Positions 21,160 to 33,620 are shown, numbered from the stretch's first letter. The stretch: DNA of 64,000 nucleotides from Trichobilharzia regenti (GCA_944472135.2 OX235264.1:89166319-89230318), one strand, 5' to 3'. Program-made: numbers and translations. The notes: generated by a model not told the origin, from the letters alone.

Positions 21160-21625
21160 TGTTATCCCCTTGGATTCCGAGTGGAACATGGGGCTTTAAC
21201 AACACATTTCCACTTTTTTCTGCTTTCTGCCATCCTCTTCATCTGCGTCCACGATTGACCAAACTCTCTCATCTCTTCCTCACATAATCTGTTCCATGTT
21301 ACCCTAGGCAGACCCACTTGTCACTTGCCAACGAGATTTCACTCGAGCAATCGCCTGATGCGCTATGTAATTCGGCGGCCTCCTCAATGTATACCCAGTC
21401 CATTTTCACTTTCTCCTACATATTTGTTGAGCAATTGGCTTTTGATTGGTTTGTTCCCATAATTTCTAGTTGCTTATTCTTCCTGGCCATTTGATCTTCA
21501 GTATGGTGCGAAGACAGATGTTGATGAAAGTCTGAAACCGGTTGGAAATCCTTTTCGTGACAAGCAGTGCAAGTTTCTGACCCGTATAGAAGAACCGACT
21601 TCACATTGGTGTTGAAAATGGAATC
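21160..21625 (-). mobile_element. RTE-type retrotransposon 3' fragment
   Basis: The minus-strand translation includes 'SVLLYGSET' (21560-21604), the conserved segment that follows the RT domain in RTE proteins. After a frame break come remnants of the C-terminal 'ARxKQLEIMG...' and 'WSIVDADEEDGRKQKKVEM'-like region, and a 3' tail matching 'ttccactcggaatccaaggg'. It is 5'-truncated and more diverged than the copy at 42595-45830, hence older or another subfamily. Confidence 0.78.
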
Positions 21626-21796
21626 TTGTTACAAATATAATTTTCTACATACGTCTAAAACTATCAAACCATTAAATTTGTTCCCTAGTTCTACTGATAT
21701 ATGGCTACATGTTATCTGAAGGTCATAATTTGTCGTAAATAAAAAAGTCAAACTTATTGTAGCAGTCTTTATTTCCTTTTAAATATTTTTTCCTTC

Positions 21797-22017
21797 ACAT
21801 TCCCAGTGGAACATAGGGCTTCAAGCTAGAGCTTTGAAATTTCGAAAGGAGTGGTATTTATTTTTACGGGATGGGGATGCTAGCCTCATGCCAAACCTTG
21901 CCCCTTTAACAGTCTTATTACTGGCTTAACGAGGTAAAGGAGTGCGTCGGTGGCCGTGGTTCGAACCCCGGACCACATAAGGCGTGGTTGGAGAGCATTA
22001 TACCGCGGTACCACCAA
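21797..22017 (-). mobile_element. tRNA-headed SINE
   Basis: The minus strand begins with a tRNA-like head (22017 to about 21937): 'ggtggtaccgcggtataatg' near box A, 'ggggttcgaacc' as box B, and a 3' 'cgacgcac'. The body has 'catgaggctagcatcccc' and the tail 'gcttgaagccctatgttcca' shared with RTE. It lacks a clean target duplication by eye. Confidence 0.78.
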
Positions 22018-23639
22018 CGATCTAGTCCTTAGTAGTGTAATATATACACCTTTATGGAAACAAATAATGAAGGATGAAGAAATTCACTTAGACTTTATTT
22101 ATCCTTTTCATTTTAATTGCTTGTAGACTTTTACCCTCAATTAAAAAAAAGCATATGAGTTTTCAAAATTTTTAGATAGTCCTTTGCTGACTGAGTACCT
22201 ACAAGTAACAAGATCTGGATCATTCACTGTCTCATGCAGATCAACTCCTAAAATGAAACACTCAAGACAATGAACTACCATATCTTACTACTGTGTTTAT
22301 TGATTACACTTGACACTTAAGTGACGAATTCTGACGTGCAGTGTTTAGCTTTACTGATTATAAACAAACACCAACTGTCCATATGCACTGAAACTCTCTA
22401 AACGGATGATTTCTCAGATTTTTTTCATAAGCCTTCACAAAAATAAAAAGTGAAATGGATCTCTGACATGTATTAAGGTTCTAAATCCAGTATACTGAAC
22501 AACTTGTTTGAAGGTTGAGAACGGAAGACACCTAACCAGTGAAAAACTTATCAGAGAACTTAAAACCATATACATAATTAAGTTTGTTAACTTTATGTAT
22601 GGAATGTAATCCAAAATAAATATAACATCTTTGAAAACTCTTTTATAAAAGCTATCAAAAAGGGTTAATTATAATTTGTGGCTTCCTTAAAGTGTCCAGA
22701 GAAGTAAGTTCATAATCTTTTGAAGTTGGGTCTATGATGAAACAGAATCATTTTCATTTTTGGCTGCTCAGTTTATTGTTCATGGTTTGTTTATACACAG
22801 GTAATGTTTACTTACTTCTTACTTTATAATGAAGAGACACAAACAAAATTGCTCAATATAAGAGATTCTTAGTATCATAATTTATTAATATAAACAATAT
22901 TAATACGTATAATAACAATAAACATTATTTTAAACAATCTTTTTAAAAGGGGTAATACTACTAATAATAATAATAACTGATGGAATAAAAACTAAGTATG
23001 AATTAGTTCAAACCTTGATATAAAGGTTGTTTTCACATAAATAAATTATGTATATTCCTTTTGTTTGACGTATTTTATAAACATTTTTTGAGTGAACCCA
23101 ATCTGCCATCATTCATGGCTGAAGAGAAATATTTTTAATTTTAGTGTAGGAATTCTAGTTTATTTGTAATCTTATAGAAACAGAGAGGGTAAACACCATC
23201 AGTCAGGTTTTGAGACTATTTCTAGATAAACCTATAAAGAATACATCAGTCATGGATTTATGCTATTAGGCATAAAACTACTCAATTCAATGATTGACCT
23301 AATTAAATAGCAGGTGATTTTATTGTTTTTGGAGGAAAGAATGTTCATTCCCTCATTGGTATTATTCTATTATAACACTTATTTATATGAAACACTAATC
23401 TTCCTTACTGAAAATATTTTATGATGAATTAAATAATTAACCTTATGTTGAATTCATTGCATTTATAGTCACATTTTGTTTTTGTAAAGTGAATGAGACA
23501 AATAGCGGTAAAATTGCAGCTACTTGAAACACATACTGAGACATGACTACCAATTTGTTGAGCACATTTTCTGAAATAAAATTATTTAAAATATTAAACT
23601 TTAACATCAGAGGAAGTTATTAAAGTGTTCCATTTTCCT
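22018..23639. other. no recognised feature
   Basis: About 1.6 kb of AT-rich DNA with short AAT runs near 22955-22975. No open frame of note, no repeat family recognised. It may be intronic or intergenic. Confidence 0.5.
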
Positions 23640-23765
23640 TAAAATTAGAGCTAAACTGTCGTACGCACCCACTGGGTTTCTTACCCAGGACCTTCTGGTT
23701 ACAGAGCAAGTCCTTATACCATCAGCCACTGGGACCCAACTCACTAGCTCATGAAAATTAATCTG
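23640..23765 (-). repeat. hammerhead SINE, head fragment in reverse orientation
   Basis: 'gtttcttacccaggaccttc' and 'tggttacagagcaagtcctt' are the reverse complement of the tRNA-like head of the hammerhead SINE, ending near 'agctcatgaaaatt'. The ribozyme portion is absent. It lies head-to-head with the copy at 23775. Confidence 0.6.
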
Positions 23766-23774
23766 ATGGTGGCT

Positions 23775-24150
23775 AGTGACTGCCTACATGACTGAGTTTC
23801 TTGGAATTCTAGTGAGACGTTGTGACTAGTAAGGTCTATGCAGTCAAGTGTGAGAATGGGTTTCCTGCCGATAACACTGATTAGTGGTCACATTAAAATC
23901 ACGAATTGGTAGACGTTAGAATTCATGAGCCACTGAATCGAGTTCTAGTGGTTGAGTGGAATACGAGCTTGCCTTGTAATCAGAGGGTGCCGACTTAGAA
24001 CCCCAGGGGGTGCGTACTGACGATGAGTCCCAGACTAGTATGAATAACTGTCCAGTCCTACCTTCTTGTTTTTAAATGGTTCTCTAACTGATATCAATAC
24101 GTGGTCTAGCCTGAAACAAATAAAATCCCTACAAAAACCGATTCTTGAAA
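23775..24150 (+). repeat. hammerhead SINE, nearly full unit
   Basis: The full order is present: a 5' body ('ctagtgactgcctacatga', 'agtgtgagaatggg'), an 'attcatgagccactgaatcg' junction, a tRNA-like head (23955-24000), the ribozyme region at 24011-24056 and the tail ending 'aaatccctacaaaaaccg'. The ribozyme is broken: the core reads ACGATGAG, and helix II and GAAA are replaced by 'gtatgaataa'. Confidence 0.68.
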
Positions 24151-25703
24151 GCTGATCTAATAAAGATTTATAATACTCTTATGAACCGATTGCTTTTGTT
24201 TTAATTCTATATGTTAATAATCCGTGAAGGTATTTGGTATATTCCTTATGATAAGATTAGAGAAAATTAGTATTGTGAAATTCATTGAAATCTCAAAAGT
24301 GTGTTTTTAGAATGAAAATAAATCATGTGAAATTCAAATACGTTTCACTTTACATGAAATCCAATACAAGATGGTGGTCAGTTTTTGAGATGCAAAAATG
24401 TACAGTAAAGTGGTTTGAAGTAGGTGAAAGTTCTTCTTGTGTCTAACTATTTACAAGTACTTATGAAAGCAGACCGATATATGGGAGACAAAGGAAGATT
24501 ATTTCTTTCGGCTGTGTACATAATTTTTAAAAGTGTCGTCTGCATAGAAATCTGTTTATGTATTCAGTAATCGGTGGCTCAGTAGAAGATTTCTGGCCAA
24601 TCATGATCAGGGTTTGATTAGCGGACAACGTACAATTAAACATCACTTAACCGGTAACAAGCCCAGTAAACAGAAAAGGTTCCACGTGAATTTTGCTATC
24701 CTGCCATGTTAAACAAAGGACCACTACCACTGAATATTTAAAGCTCAAGTTTTAAGCCCTATTTTTAACTCAGAACACACTGGAATGAAACAAAATTCAA
24801 GATTATTTAGGCAAAATATGCTATGCAGTTGGACTGAGTTTTTAAGATACAGAATTACAAGCTATTAGCATAAAAATTGTATCTAGTGAAGGAATACTGC
24901 ATAATTTTACTTGGTTTGCCTAGTTTTACCTTTGCCACATCATACATCTCGCCGACAATTTTGATTTACGTAACTGTTATCACAGAGAATAACAGGGGTT
25001 TCAATGTAAGGGATGGTTAAAATAACGCTCTTGTTAAAACTACTGATTGTATTTATGCTCACACTATCGATGTCCATGTATTTTCATAACATTAATATGA
25101 TGAATGAATTAATTTCCGAATTCTAACTAATGTGGTGTTATTCTACTTCAACACTTTCTCGATTCCTTATTTTATAGTAAATTACCTCATTTTATATAAC
25201 CCCCTAACCTAAACTGTTTATTTACAATATTGAGTTTAGGTAATACGAAGATATGGAAGAAGTGAATCGTTTTAATTCTTTAAGCGTGTTATCAATTTAT
25301 TTTTGTACGATTGAAATTCATTTTTCATTGTGAATTCTCTCTATAAGTAAGTATAGAATTAATATCTTAGTCAGATCTTAACATGACTGTATTTTCATTA
25401 TGAGTCAGATTGATTCAAGTAATAATCAACTTCTAACCTAAATTAAAAAATGCTAATTAGAATGTTATTCAGCTTTTCATTGAATAAAATGTCATTTCGA
25501 AGAACACTTTTAACTCAGCATTCACATCCTCAGGTATGAGGATCGTATTCATCAGGGGTGATTCAGTAAGGCGTTATCTTTTAAATGAAGTTTCTGATAT
25601 GAATTTTTACATTTTAACTGAAAAAGTGAAGTGATTAAATACCAGAAGAAATTTCACCGAGGAAACAGAATAACAAAACTTCAATTATAATAATTACTTG
25701 ACT
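24151..25703. other. mostly unrecognised DNA with one old SINE
   Basis: Apart from the SINE remnant at 24565-24785 this interval has no feature I can identify. Confidence 0.45.
24565..24785 (+). mobile_element. degenerate tRNA-headed SINE
   Basis: Box A-like 'tcggtggctcagtag' (24570), box B-like 'gggtttgattagcgg' (24611), then a tail with 'aaagctcaagttttaagccc' that follows the SINE tail order. It is strongly diverged, probably the oldest copy here. Confidence 0.45.
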
Positions 25704-25932
25704 GTGTTAGTGGTTCAGTGGTATAGTACTAGCAAACTATATAGTTGGTTCAGGGTTTGATTCCGGCCGGTGCGCACACCTTTATCTTCCTTAGCCAGTT
25801 ATAATTCCGAAAAAATGGGGAAAGCTGAGCTTGAGGCTAACACCCCTAACCTGTAAAAATATATCACCGCTGCTAAAACGTCAAAGGTAAAGCTTAAAAC
25901 CTTATGTCCCATTTGGAACTCAAAAGGAATAT
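25704..25932 (+). mobile_element. tRNA-headed SINE
   Basis: The head 'tgttagtggttcagtggtat' (box A) and 'cagggtttgattccggcc' (box B, 25751) is followed by 'gcgcacacc'. The body has 'gcttgaggctaacaccccta', and the tail 'gcttaaaaccttatgtccca' corresponds to the RTE-shared 3' end. It ends near 25932 with 'aaaaggaatataat'. Confidence 0.7.
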
Positions 25933-27199
25933 AATTACAATAATCAAAAAAAATTAGTAATAATATATCACTTCTATTCTTTAAACTTTAAAACTCACAC
26001 GAATCTTCAGAGTAATGTTTAAATTCACCCACTGCAGCATTTGTTCTATACGCTACAGCATAGTTGAAAAATATGATGAATACAAAATGTTTAAAAAGAA
26101 ACCAAGACAAATTCATTGTTGCTGTTGTTCAGATATTTTTTTTTAAGTGTTCACACGTAACAATTACTGATGAATTTCTGAAATTCACTTATATATATAT
26201 ATAGAGAGAGAGAGCGAGAGATGTATATATGTATATGTATATCTGTGTATATAACCTTATTCTTTATTACTCTGGTCAAAATAAAAGAATTTTCCAGTCA
26301 TTAAATACTTTAACATTTACTCATTAACACACAGGTTTATTTTTTATAAATATATATATATAATAAAAAATATCGTTTATTATTCTTAATATGACTTGAG
26401 ATAATTACAGACAGTTTGAATGGATAAGAAAAAATATAACAATCACAATAATAATGATAATGATCACAATGATAATGATAATAATAATAGTGATACTACT
26501 AATAACAGCGTTAAATTATCATTGGTTGACACTTTCTGTCAAAATAATTAACCAATGAAGGCAATTACATAAATAAATAAATAAATGAAGCACTTTAAAG
26601 TGTAATAAATATTAGTAATTAATAAAAATTATATGTCAAATAAAGAATAAAAATAACAAGACAAATTATGTTTTATGCTTTATTTTATTTATTATATATT
26701 TATTCTCTTGTTTAGTTTATATCCCAATTAAGATGAATAAATATTGTATGTTACTAATTTCGTATACGGACGGACGGACGGATGAATGATATATATACAT
26801 ATATCTTTGGACTGAAGAGACATTTCTTAGTGATAATCAACTGACATCATGTATAAATATTTAATATAAATTAAGATTTATTTATATCGCAAATATATTG
26901 CTATAAGATATTCATTCCATTGGTAAGAGAAATTGTTGTGATAGCTAAAATATCTTTGAAGAGAGAGAGAGAGAACTTTTATTAGGAGAATGTGACCAGA
27001 GATGTTTGTTTTGCTGCTAACTTGATGAATTACTACACAGAGGATAACAGAATGAGAAAGTGAGAGTGAAATGCTAACAAAGGACACATTATTATTATTA
27101 CTATTATTATTTAGTATTAATTCTATTTGTTATACATGCTTTTGAGTTGTAGTAAATTATATTAGGATTTATGATAACATTAAACTTCTCAAATGAAAG
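25933..27199. other. AT-rich DNA with several simple repeats
   Basis: Simple runs include TA then GA at 26192-26222, TA at 26347-26362, GATAAT-type at 26440-26500, AAAT near 26572-26588, GGAC at 26766-26780 and GA near 26960-26972. A minus-strand 69-codon frame at 26878-27087 starts with a hydrophobic run but lacks any family motif. Confidence 0.5.

Positions 27200-27263
<64 letters not shown>
27200..27263. repeat. long TA dinucleotide microsatellite
   Basis: Sixty-odd bases of uninterrupted TA immediately before an RTE fragment. It is self-complementary and can extrude a cruciform. Confidence 0.95.
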
Positions 27264-27267
<4 letters not shown>

Positions 27268-27953
27268 CAGCACTACAGGTGAACATACAGAAGACGGAGA
27301 TGATGAAGACCACCAACCAGCAGTGATATCAAACATCAGCAATCTCTATCAACGGGAGGAATTTGAAATAGGTTAATTCCTTCACTTATCTAAGAAGAAT
27401 CATTTCAGTTAGAGGGGAACCTGGATGAAGATGTCAAAACCGAAATCTGATAGGCAAGATACACCATCATCAACCTGAAATTAGTTTGGAAATCTTCTTT
27501 ACTCAGCATTAAACAACAAGATTGGAAATTTTCAACACAAATATGGAGTCAGTCAGTCCTTTCATATAGGTCAGAAACTTGGCGTGTAACTAAAAGGATT
27601 TCTAACAGATTGCAGACTTTCATCAACAACTGCCTTCTATGGTCAAGAAGAATTAGCAACAAGAAAGTGTGGGAACAAGCAAATCAAAAGCCCATCGCTA
27701 AAAATATATGTACGAGAATGTGGAGATAGATTGGGCAAACGCTGAGGGGGCTGTTGAATGACATCGAGCGCCACACCCTAAAGCGGAATCCGAATAGGAA
27801 ACGGCTAATGGATCATCCAAAAATGATACTGAGGAGATGAGAGATTATCGGCAATAGTGGACCTAGCTAAAGTGGACAGCAGAAAACAGAACAAAATGGG
27901 GATGTGTTGCTGAATCCTTATGTTCTAACTGGAACCCAAGGGAACAATGACAT
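27264..27953 (+). mobile_element. RTE-type retrotransposon 3' fragment, old copy
   Basis: It follows the RTE C-terminal region throughout: 'ggtgaacatacagaag' entry, 'ttcatataggtcagaaactt' (the YxSET segment), 'cagactttcatcaacaactg', 'gagatagattgggcaaacgc', 'gacatcgagcgcc' and 'ccttatgttctaactggaac' near the end. Many indels break the frame. It begins directly after the TA tract. Confidence 0.75.
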
Positions 27954-28264
27954 ATATATGTTTACAAAAAAACGAGTGAGTGTCTTAGAAGTCTAGTTAA
28001 ATTGTGCAAAGTGGTGAAAGGGTATAACAGACTGAAAGCTAAGATGGTAATGGATTAATGCTCAATCACTTCACCATAATAAACATCCAGGTGTCAGGGA
28101 TAGGAGGTATTTATATCAGAGGATTACACAACAAATAATAATCATAGTGAAAGGAATTAGGGCAGAAGTGAAACACTTGTTTTGATACTGCAAAAAGATA
28201 GCTTTGACTATAGTAATAACTAAGAAATTGATATCTTAAGTTAGAACTGTCGATAACTGGCATT

Positions 28265-28400
28265 CAGTATTTTTCAAATTGTGGAAGCACTCCCTTGAAT
28301 ATGTCGAGGAATACGACTGTTGCAGCATAATAGGTCCTTTTTATAGCTTTCATGGGTCTGAATTTTACTGCTTCTTGGACATATTCCCGTTTAAATGATA
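28265..28400 (-). mobile_element. Penelope-like element, linker fragment
   Basis: The minus-strand frame reads 'EYVQEAVKFRPMKAIKRTYY' followed by 'AATVVFLDIFKGVLPQFEK'. The order matches the RT-to-endonuclease linker of the copy at 8640-9244 ('DDVQEVVTQRLNEAIGRTY', 'FVFLSITMRVFQQSVKD'). It lies opposite in orientation to the PLE piece that follows. Confidence 0.6.
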
Positions 28401-28544
28401 AACTGAAGTAAACTGGCGTTTTTGCAGCTTTTAAGATGATTTTATGGATTTCTATGCTTTTATATAATCTCGGATAAACCGATCAGGATATACACACATA
28501 AATTCTTGGACAATTATGTTTTAGAGTATTTTTTTTTAATGTTC

Positions 28545-28900
28545 AATAGTACTATCAGAGTATTTTTTATCACTGTAATAATAGCTAGGTATGTGGTGGG
28601 TAGATTTTTAATTGGACGATTAGGCAAGTTTGTCAACAAATTCGAAAACATTTGTCATCCCAGTTCAGAAAGCCTGAAATTATATGTATTGAAAGTTCAG
28701 CCTTATTATCCCTGGTAAACGCACGAGATCACATTGAAGCCAACACAGCCTTCAAGATAATACACTACATTACAAAGATATCATCTTGCGAAGTTCACCC
28801 AAATATAGCTAAAGCCATTGTATTAAGATCGACCAGAACAGAACTTTGTAGTTCAAAAAAGCAAATTCAGACGGTTCTACTACGGCCAATCTTGAACTAA
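28545..28900 (+). mobile_element. Penelope-like element, GIY-YIG C-terminal fragment
   Basis: 'IARYVVGRFLIGRLGKF' resembles the GIY-YIG segment 'A-x-Y-x-G-R'. After a frameshift, 'HIEANTAFKIIHYITKIS' and 'IAKAIVLRSTRTELCSSKK' follow, matching the standard PLE ending order. The frame 28652-28900 is open for 82 codons, but the catalytic start of the domain is missing. Confidence 0.62.
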
Positions 28901-28984
28901 AAATAACTCTCCTCTGCATGAAGCTTCCTTCGTCTTCTTTCATTACACTAATTTCTCCTTCCTTTTGTCTGAACATTTTTCGGT

Positions 28985-29285
28985 CACAGTGTTTAATTTC
29001 AAGTTTGATTATCGACTGATATCACTTAGAGAATTATTGAAAACAATGGGGTACTGGACAACAGTATCGGCCTCGGTTGAAGCCCTTCACCTGAACACAT
29101 CATTGATCCGACTGGGGATCGAATCCAGGACCATTAGTTTACGAGGCTTGCACGTATACTATTTAGCCATGAACTCTAACTTCCGCTTGTTGGTGATATA
29201 TAGTCACATCGTAAGCCAATGTCATCGGCAGGTGTCCGCTTTCACCTCTGAATTGGTGGACCCCACTGGAGTTTGTTCTTCACTA
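28985..29285 (-). repeat. hammerhead SINE, reversed member of an inverted pair
   Basis: The reverse complement shows the family tail ('ttcaataattctctaagtga'), 'ctgtccagtacccc', a box B-like region 'tgggggatcgaatccaggacc' read in the plus strand, and the 5' body to 29285. The ribozyme core is eroded: GAAA and helix II are not recognisable. Confidence 0.55.
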
Positions 29286-29289
29286 GAAC

Positions 29290-29475
29290 TGCATTACGCA
29301 CCCAGTCCCCTGTTTTGATATCTGCAGAAGTCATGGATGTGTAGTGAGATGGGTCTCAGACTAGAGTGAAGCAGCTGTCCAGTATTTCCTGGCTTTCAAC
29401 AGTTCTCTAACTGATATCAATCCGTGGTCAAACTTGAAACAAATCACATACCTACAAACTAATTCCTGACAACAA
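29290..29475 (+). repeat. hammerhead SINE, direct member of an inverted pair
   Basis: 'gagatgggtctcagactaga', 'gtgaagcagctgtccagtat' and 'agttctctaactgatatcaa' keep the ribozyme-tail order. Core bases are lost: the first segment reads GAGATGG and the second GAAG. The tail ends 'aaatcacatacctacaaact'. Confidence 0.62.
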
Positions 29476-30284
29476 TGATTTATAATGAATACCGTTCATT
29501 CCAGTACGCTTCCTATCCTATAGCTACACAATCACCTGTTTAATGTATAATATCGATGCAACATTCCTTCACTAGACACCTTTCACAATATTGAACTAAC
29601 ATTGATTTTCCTGCTCGATATCATATGAATTAATTGTACCTGATCTTCATTTTTATCCGTTTAACATCATTTTGTATTTGCATTCAACTCACTACTTCTG
29701 TCACACAAACACTATCTATTCTGTTACCCTATAAATAGTCTATTTTACGGGAAGATCTATCCACTGTATACCTGGTCGTTATTGTATTAGCAGTAAAAAT
29801 TTTATTTTTTAGCTATAAGAATCTGAAGAGGATTTGGTAGAAAAATATTCTTCGTTTAGACTGATTTTTAAACTAAAATTCTGTACTAGCACTTTATCTA
29901 TATTCTATTGTCGATTCAAGATAAAGAAGGGGTGGGATGTGTTTCTTAAGTAATTTTGACATCCTTAATTTACTCTAAAACAAAATAAAAGTCTCATTTA
30001 AATATCTGGTACAAAATTCTGTCTGTTGTGTGTACTGTCTAAAAGTAACACTTTCTGAGCTTGACGAGGACAAATCCACATAAATGAACCCTGGGGTTTC
30101 GCATTGCAGTGCTACCAACTTGGTAGAATAGCTAGCCAACAAAGTTGTACGGGGAAACATACATCTTTAATATCCTAAATGTATATGAAGGTAGCAAATA
30201 TTGCTGAACAATTCGAGATCCCTTAATTACCACTTACACTACTCATGTTTCATGTTTTCAGAAACTGAGTGTGTCAGTGAAAGA
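29476..30284. other. no recognised feature
   Basis: AT-rich DNA. A 61-codon minus-strand frame at 29975-30160 has no family motif and no supporting context. Confidence 0.45.
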
Positions 30285-30655
30285 ATTTTCAACAGCTCGT
30301 TGCCGACTTTTATCAACGGTTGCCAGGAAGAATTAGTAACAAGAAATTGTGCAGTGTAAAGAACCATCGAAGAGTCCATTGCTCAAAAAATATGTAACAG
30401 AAAATGGAGATATATTGGGCATACGCTGAGGAAACTGTCAAATGACACGGCGTTCCATGTCATCACTCGAATAGAATCGTAATGGGAAGTGACGAGTGGG
30501 ACGTCTTAGGGTGACATGGAGCAGGTCGTACGAAAGGGAGATGACAGACTATGGGTAATTGTGAACCCAGCTAAAGAGGACATCAGAAAAAAGAACCAAG
30601 TGGAGATATGTTACTGTAGCCCCATGTTCCACTCCGGACACAAGGGAGTAATTGT
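30285..30655 (+). mobile_element. RTE-type retrotransposon 3' fragment
   Basis: It contains 'cgacttttatcaacggttgc', 'ggagatatattgggcatacg', 'gggtgacatggagcaggtcg' and 'ccccatgttccactccggac', in the order of the RTE C-terminal domain and 3' tail. Heavily mutated. Confidence 0.75.
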
Positions 30656-30859
30656 TTATTTATTATCATGTTTCGTGTTTTGAAAATTATTTGAAAGAAA
30701 TTCACGTTATTATGTAAAACACTTGATGTTTCACTAAACATGGCTATCGAAGTGTTTCTCTCGATTTACCTCCCGTCTCATGCAAATTTGAGATGTGGAA
30801 CGAATGTTCCGTAAAAATGAATTCCTGAAATCGAATCAAAAGAATTGTATCAATTATAT

Positions 30860-32360
30860 GACCTGAATATGACCCTTCCGTTAAGTCTCAGTCAGACTGC
30901 TTCAAATTACATAGCTTCCTGTCGGATATCAGTCAGTGGTCTAAACTAAATGGCCTCATACTGAATCCCTCAAAATGCCAGACTATTGGCTTCTCCTTTA
31001 GGCATAAACGAGATCTACAAATACTAGTAAGTACTCATGAAGCCTGTAGCATTGAGGGAACTAAAACTGAAACTAAGTCTAATGCAAAATACCTCAGACT
31101 AGTTCTATCTTCCAACCTTATTTGGTCATCTCATATCCTAACGATTTCTAAGAAAGTGTTTCGTCTAACCTACTACATTAAAAAAATTAGACTATCTGGA
31201 ATTACCCAATCTCGCTTTCACAATTTGTCAACTCTCGTATCTTACCTATTCTACTTTATTGCTCCTCATTAGTCTCTCCTGGGTTACTGAAAAAGGACTA
31301 TACCATCCTGAGAATGATGTTGAAGATAGTTAGTAGGACTAGTGGTGTAAAACTCAGTCAGCTCGTCACTACATTAGTAGAAAGGCATCTGAATACATGC
31401 AAAAATGGTCTAAGATCATACTCTAAGACCGCCAACAGCCCCTCTTTTCCCAACTCTCTTTCTGTATCTCATCAGGTAGAACCAGAAATCAGTACAAAAT
31501 AATATGTGCTCGTACAACCAAGTATAGGAACTCAACGATACCATATGTGGCCAGTGTTCTAAGTGACAGAGACAATGTTAAGCGCGAAACCTATGACTTG
31601 CTTTGATGTTAATAACAAAATTTTGGCCCCTTTTATTTCCCCCTTATACTCTCGTATTTGTACTCTATAGTGAACAGCCTTCTTAAACATACTTCGCTAC
31701 CTAAATTATTAACATTGGCTTACATTTTTTGTACTTTATTCCTTCTTTTGTTTATCTACTGGTTCCGACTATATTAGCACTATGAGTATTACAAAATTGT
31801 CCTGTCATTAACCATCATGTAATATTAGTTTTGTGATTGTTTTTTTGTTCGGCAATATTAAAACTGACAATCTTGATTGTGAATGCCATTATTACCATCT
31901 TAAAAATTTTGTGTTATGTAGGATTACTCACTCTACCACTACAAACACCGCATATGAGCTGACAATAAAAAACCCTGAAATGTTTATTTTATGATTGTTT
32001 AGTGTTGTTCAATCAAATTAATTGATCATCTTGGCGATATTCTTAAGAACATTTCATAACTTCTTGTATGATTATAGCTTTTACTGTTCACCACGCATAC
32101 ACATATCATAGTTTCCACTACCAAATACTGAAATATTATTCATTATTAGTGTTTATCTTCCTATCTACTTGGTATTTTTATTTGCAATTTTGCTATCTTT
32201 GTGTTTCTTTTTGGTTTTTTCTATATCTATTTTTTTGTAATACTCCTTTTGAATGTGCGATGAAATTAGATGAAATATTGTAGATAGGTGCAGAAACTTC
32301 CACACTGTACTACCACTACTGTTTCTGGAATAAAAGCAAAATTATTATTATTAAATTAGA
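30860..32360 (+). mobile_element. CR1-like retrotransposon 3' fragment (copy d)
   Basis: The translation after RT motif C is recognisable: 'CFKLHSFLSDISQWSKLNG', 'AKYLRLVLSSNLIWSSHI' and 'FRLTYYIKKIRLSGITQ', each parallel to copies a and c. The frame is interrupted by stops from about 31230. A long 3' UTR ends near 32330 with 'ctggaataaaagc' and an ATT microsatellite, as in copies b and c. It is clearly more diverged from copies a-c than they are from each other, so it represents another subfamily. Confidence 0.8.
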
Positions 32361-33299
32361 ATTATATAAATTTATGAGATATCATTAAGGTTCAGGGTTT
32401 TCGATAAATATAACTTAAGTAAGCTGATTTGCTTCAAGAAAATTTGAAACCTACAAGGTACTTGAATCAAGTTGGAAAGCGTTTCTGTAGTAAAAAGGCA
32501 TTAAGACTGAGTTTCTTCGTAATGTTAGGTGTACTTTTCCACTGTTACTGTCGCTTTTTGGTTGAGGTGCAATAAAATTATGAACTCCGGTATATTTTCT
32601 AAATAAACTTGGCAAAAATTTGAGTCATTTTCGGCTGTTTCCATCTTTCTAATCATAATAATTATAGTGTTTTAAGAGGATTATTAGAAAGAGTACACTA
32701 ATCTGAATTCTATAATATTTGAATTTCGTTTCGTGGTTTTCAACACCATATGCGGTTGACAGGAGATAAATTTCGCTTGCATAAGGTGATGTGTTTAAAT
32801 ATCACACTTCCTAGTTGATGATTTTATTTCTTTTATAAAATTGTGAATAAGGAAATATACACAACGGATCATAGGAATTATTAAAAAGACAGTTTCAGTG
32901 AAGAAAATTTTCTTTTCGACTAAGTCATCAACTAGGCTGTACATTCGCGTATTTATATTACATGTTTGAGAAAGCTCCAGAATTATTTCCGGTTAGAGGT
33001 CAGATTAATAAGATTACTAAGTGTAATAAACAGAAGATAGGTAGCGGCACTATTTTAGAAATATTTCAGGCTAAAGCTCAAATTACAATGTGTAATAATC
33101 AGGAAGATCGGGTAGAAAAGACAAAATAGGATTATAACTACCAGAAAACTGGTCAGTTTGTATAATTACGAGTTAAGGATGTAGTATTAACGAAATGAGT
33201 AGGACAAAAATAAAAACAGTAATCAAGTCTAATAGTGCATATAGGGATTTAAAAGGTAAATATAACAAATAAAACGGGAAGGTTGGACAAGAAAGGCAA
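32361..33299. other. no recognised feature
   Basis: AT-rich sequence without recognised repeats or open frames. Confidence 0.5.
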
Positions 33300-33620
33300 T
33301 AGGATAATCCTTATTGGCCATGATAGGAACAGCGGTTGGACGTATTTCTTTTGGACACACAAAATAGGCTTGAGGTTTTGGATCACCAGTGCCTCAGTTA
33401 ATCCTAGTTATCTTGATTCACTCCATTTAGTAGGTTGGATCCCATCCTATATATAGCTTTGAAGGACTATTCAAATGGGGCTAAATGTCCAGAATTTACC
33501 AGATGCTCTGTTATCGAACTGTGTACCCCTTTGCGTTCTCCTTTTGCTAGCCATGCTTGATATTGTGAACAATTCTAATTGACTGACTTTTACGCTTTCT
33601 TTCTAATTTGTTTTTGGCTT
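33300..33620 (-). mobile_element. Penelope-like element, C-terminal fragment
   Basis: The minus strand reads 'GVHSSITEHLVNSGHLAPF' followed by 'FKAIYRMGSNLLNG' and then 'EALVIQNLKPILCVQKKYV', the classical end of a PLE protein. Two frameshifts and a stop interrupt it. A 'WLAKGERKG' segment upstream (33540) belongs to the same domain. Confidence 0.75.

Noticed and set aside
26878..27087. Minus-strand frame with a signal-peptide-like start
   Set aside because: The hydrophobic run comes largely from GA/CT simple repeats, the frame stays open without any domain, and no acceptor, donor or related copy supports it.
29975..30160. 61-codon minus-strand frame
   Set aside because: No motif, no context and a typical length for chance frames in this composition.
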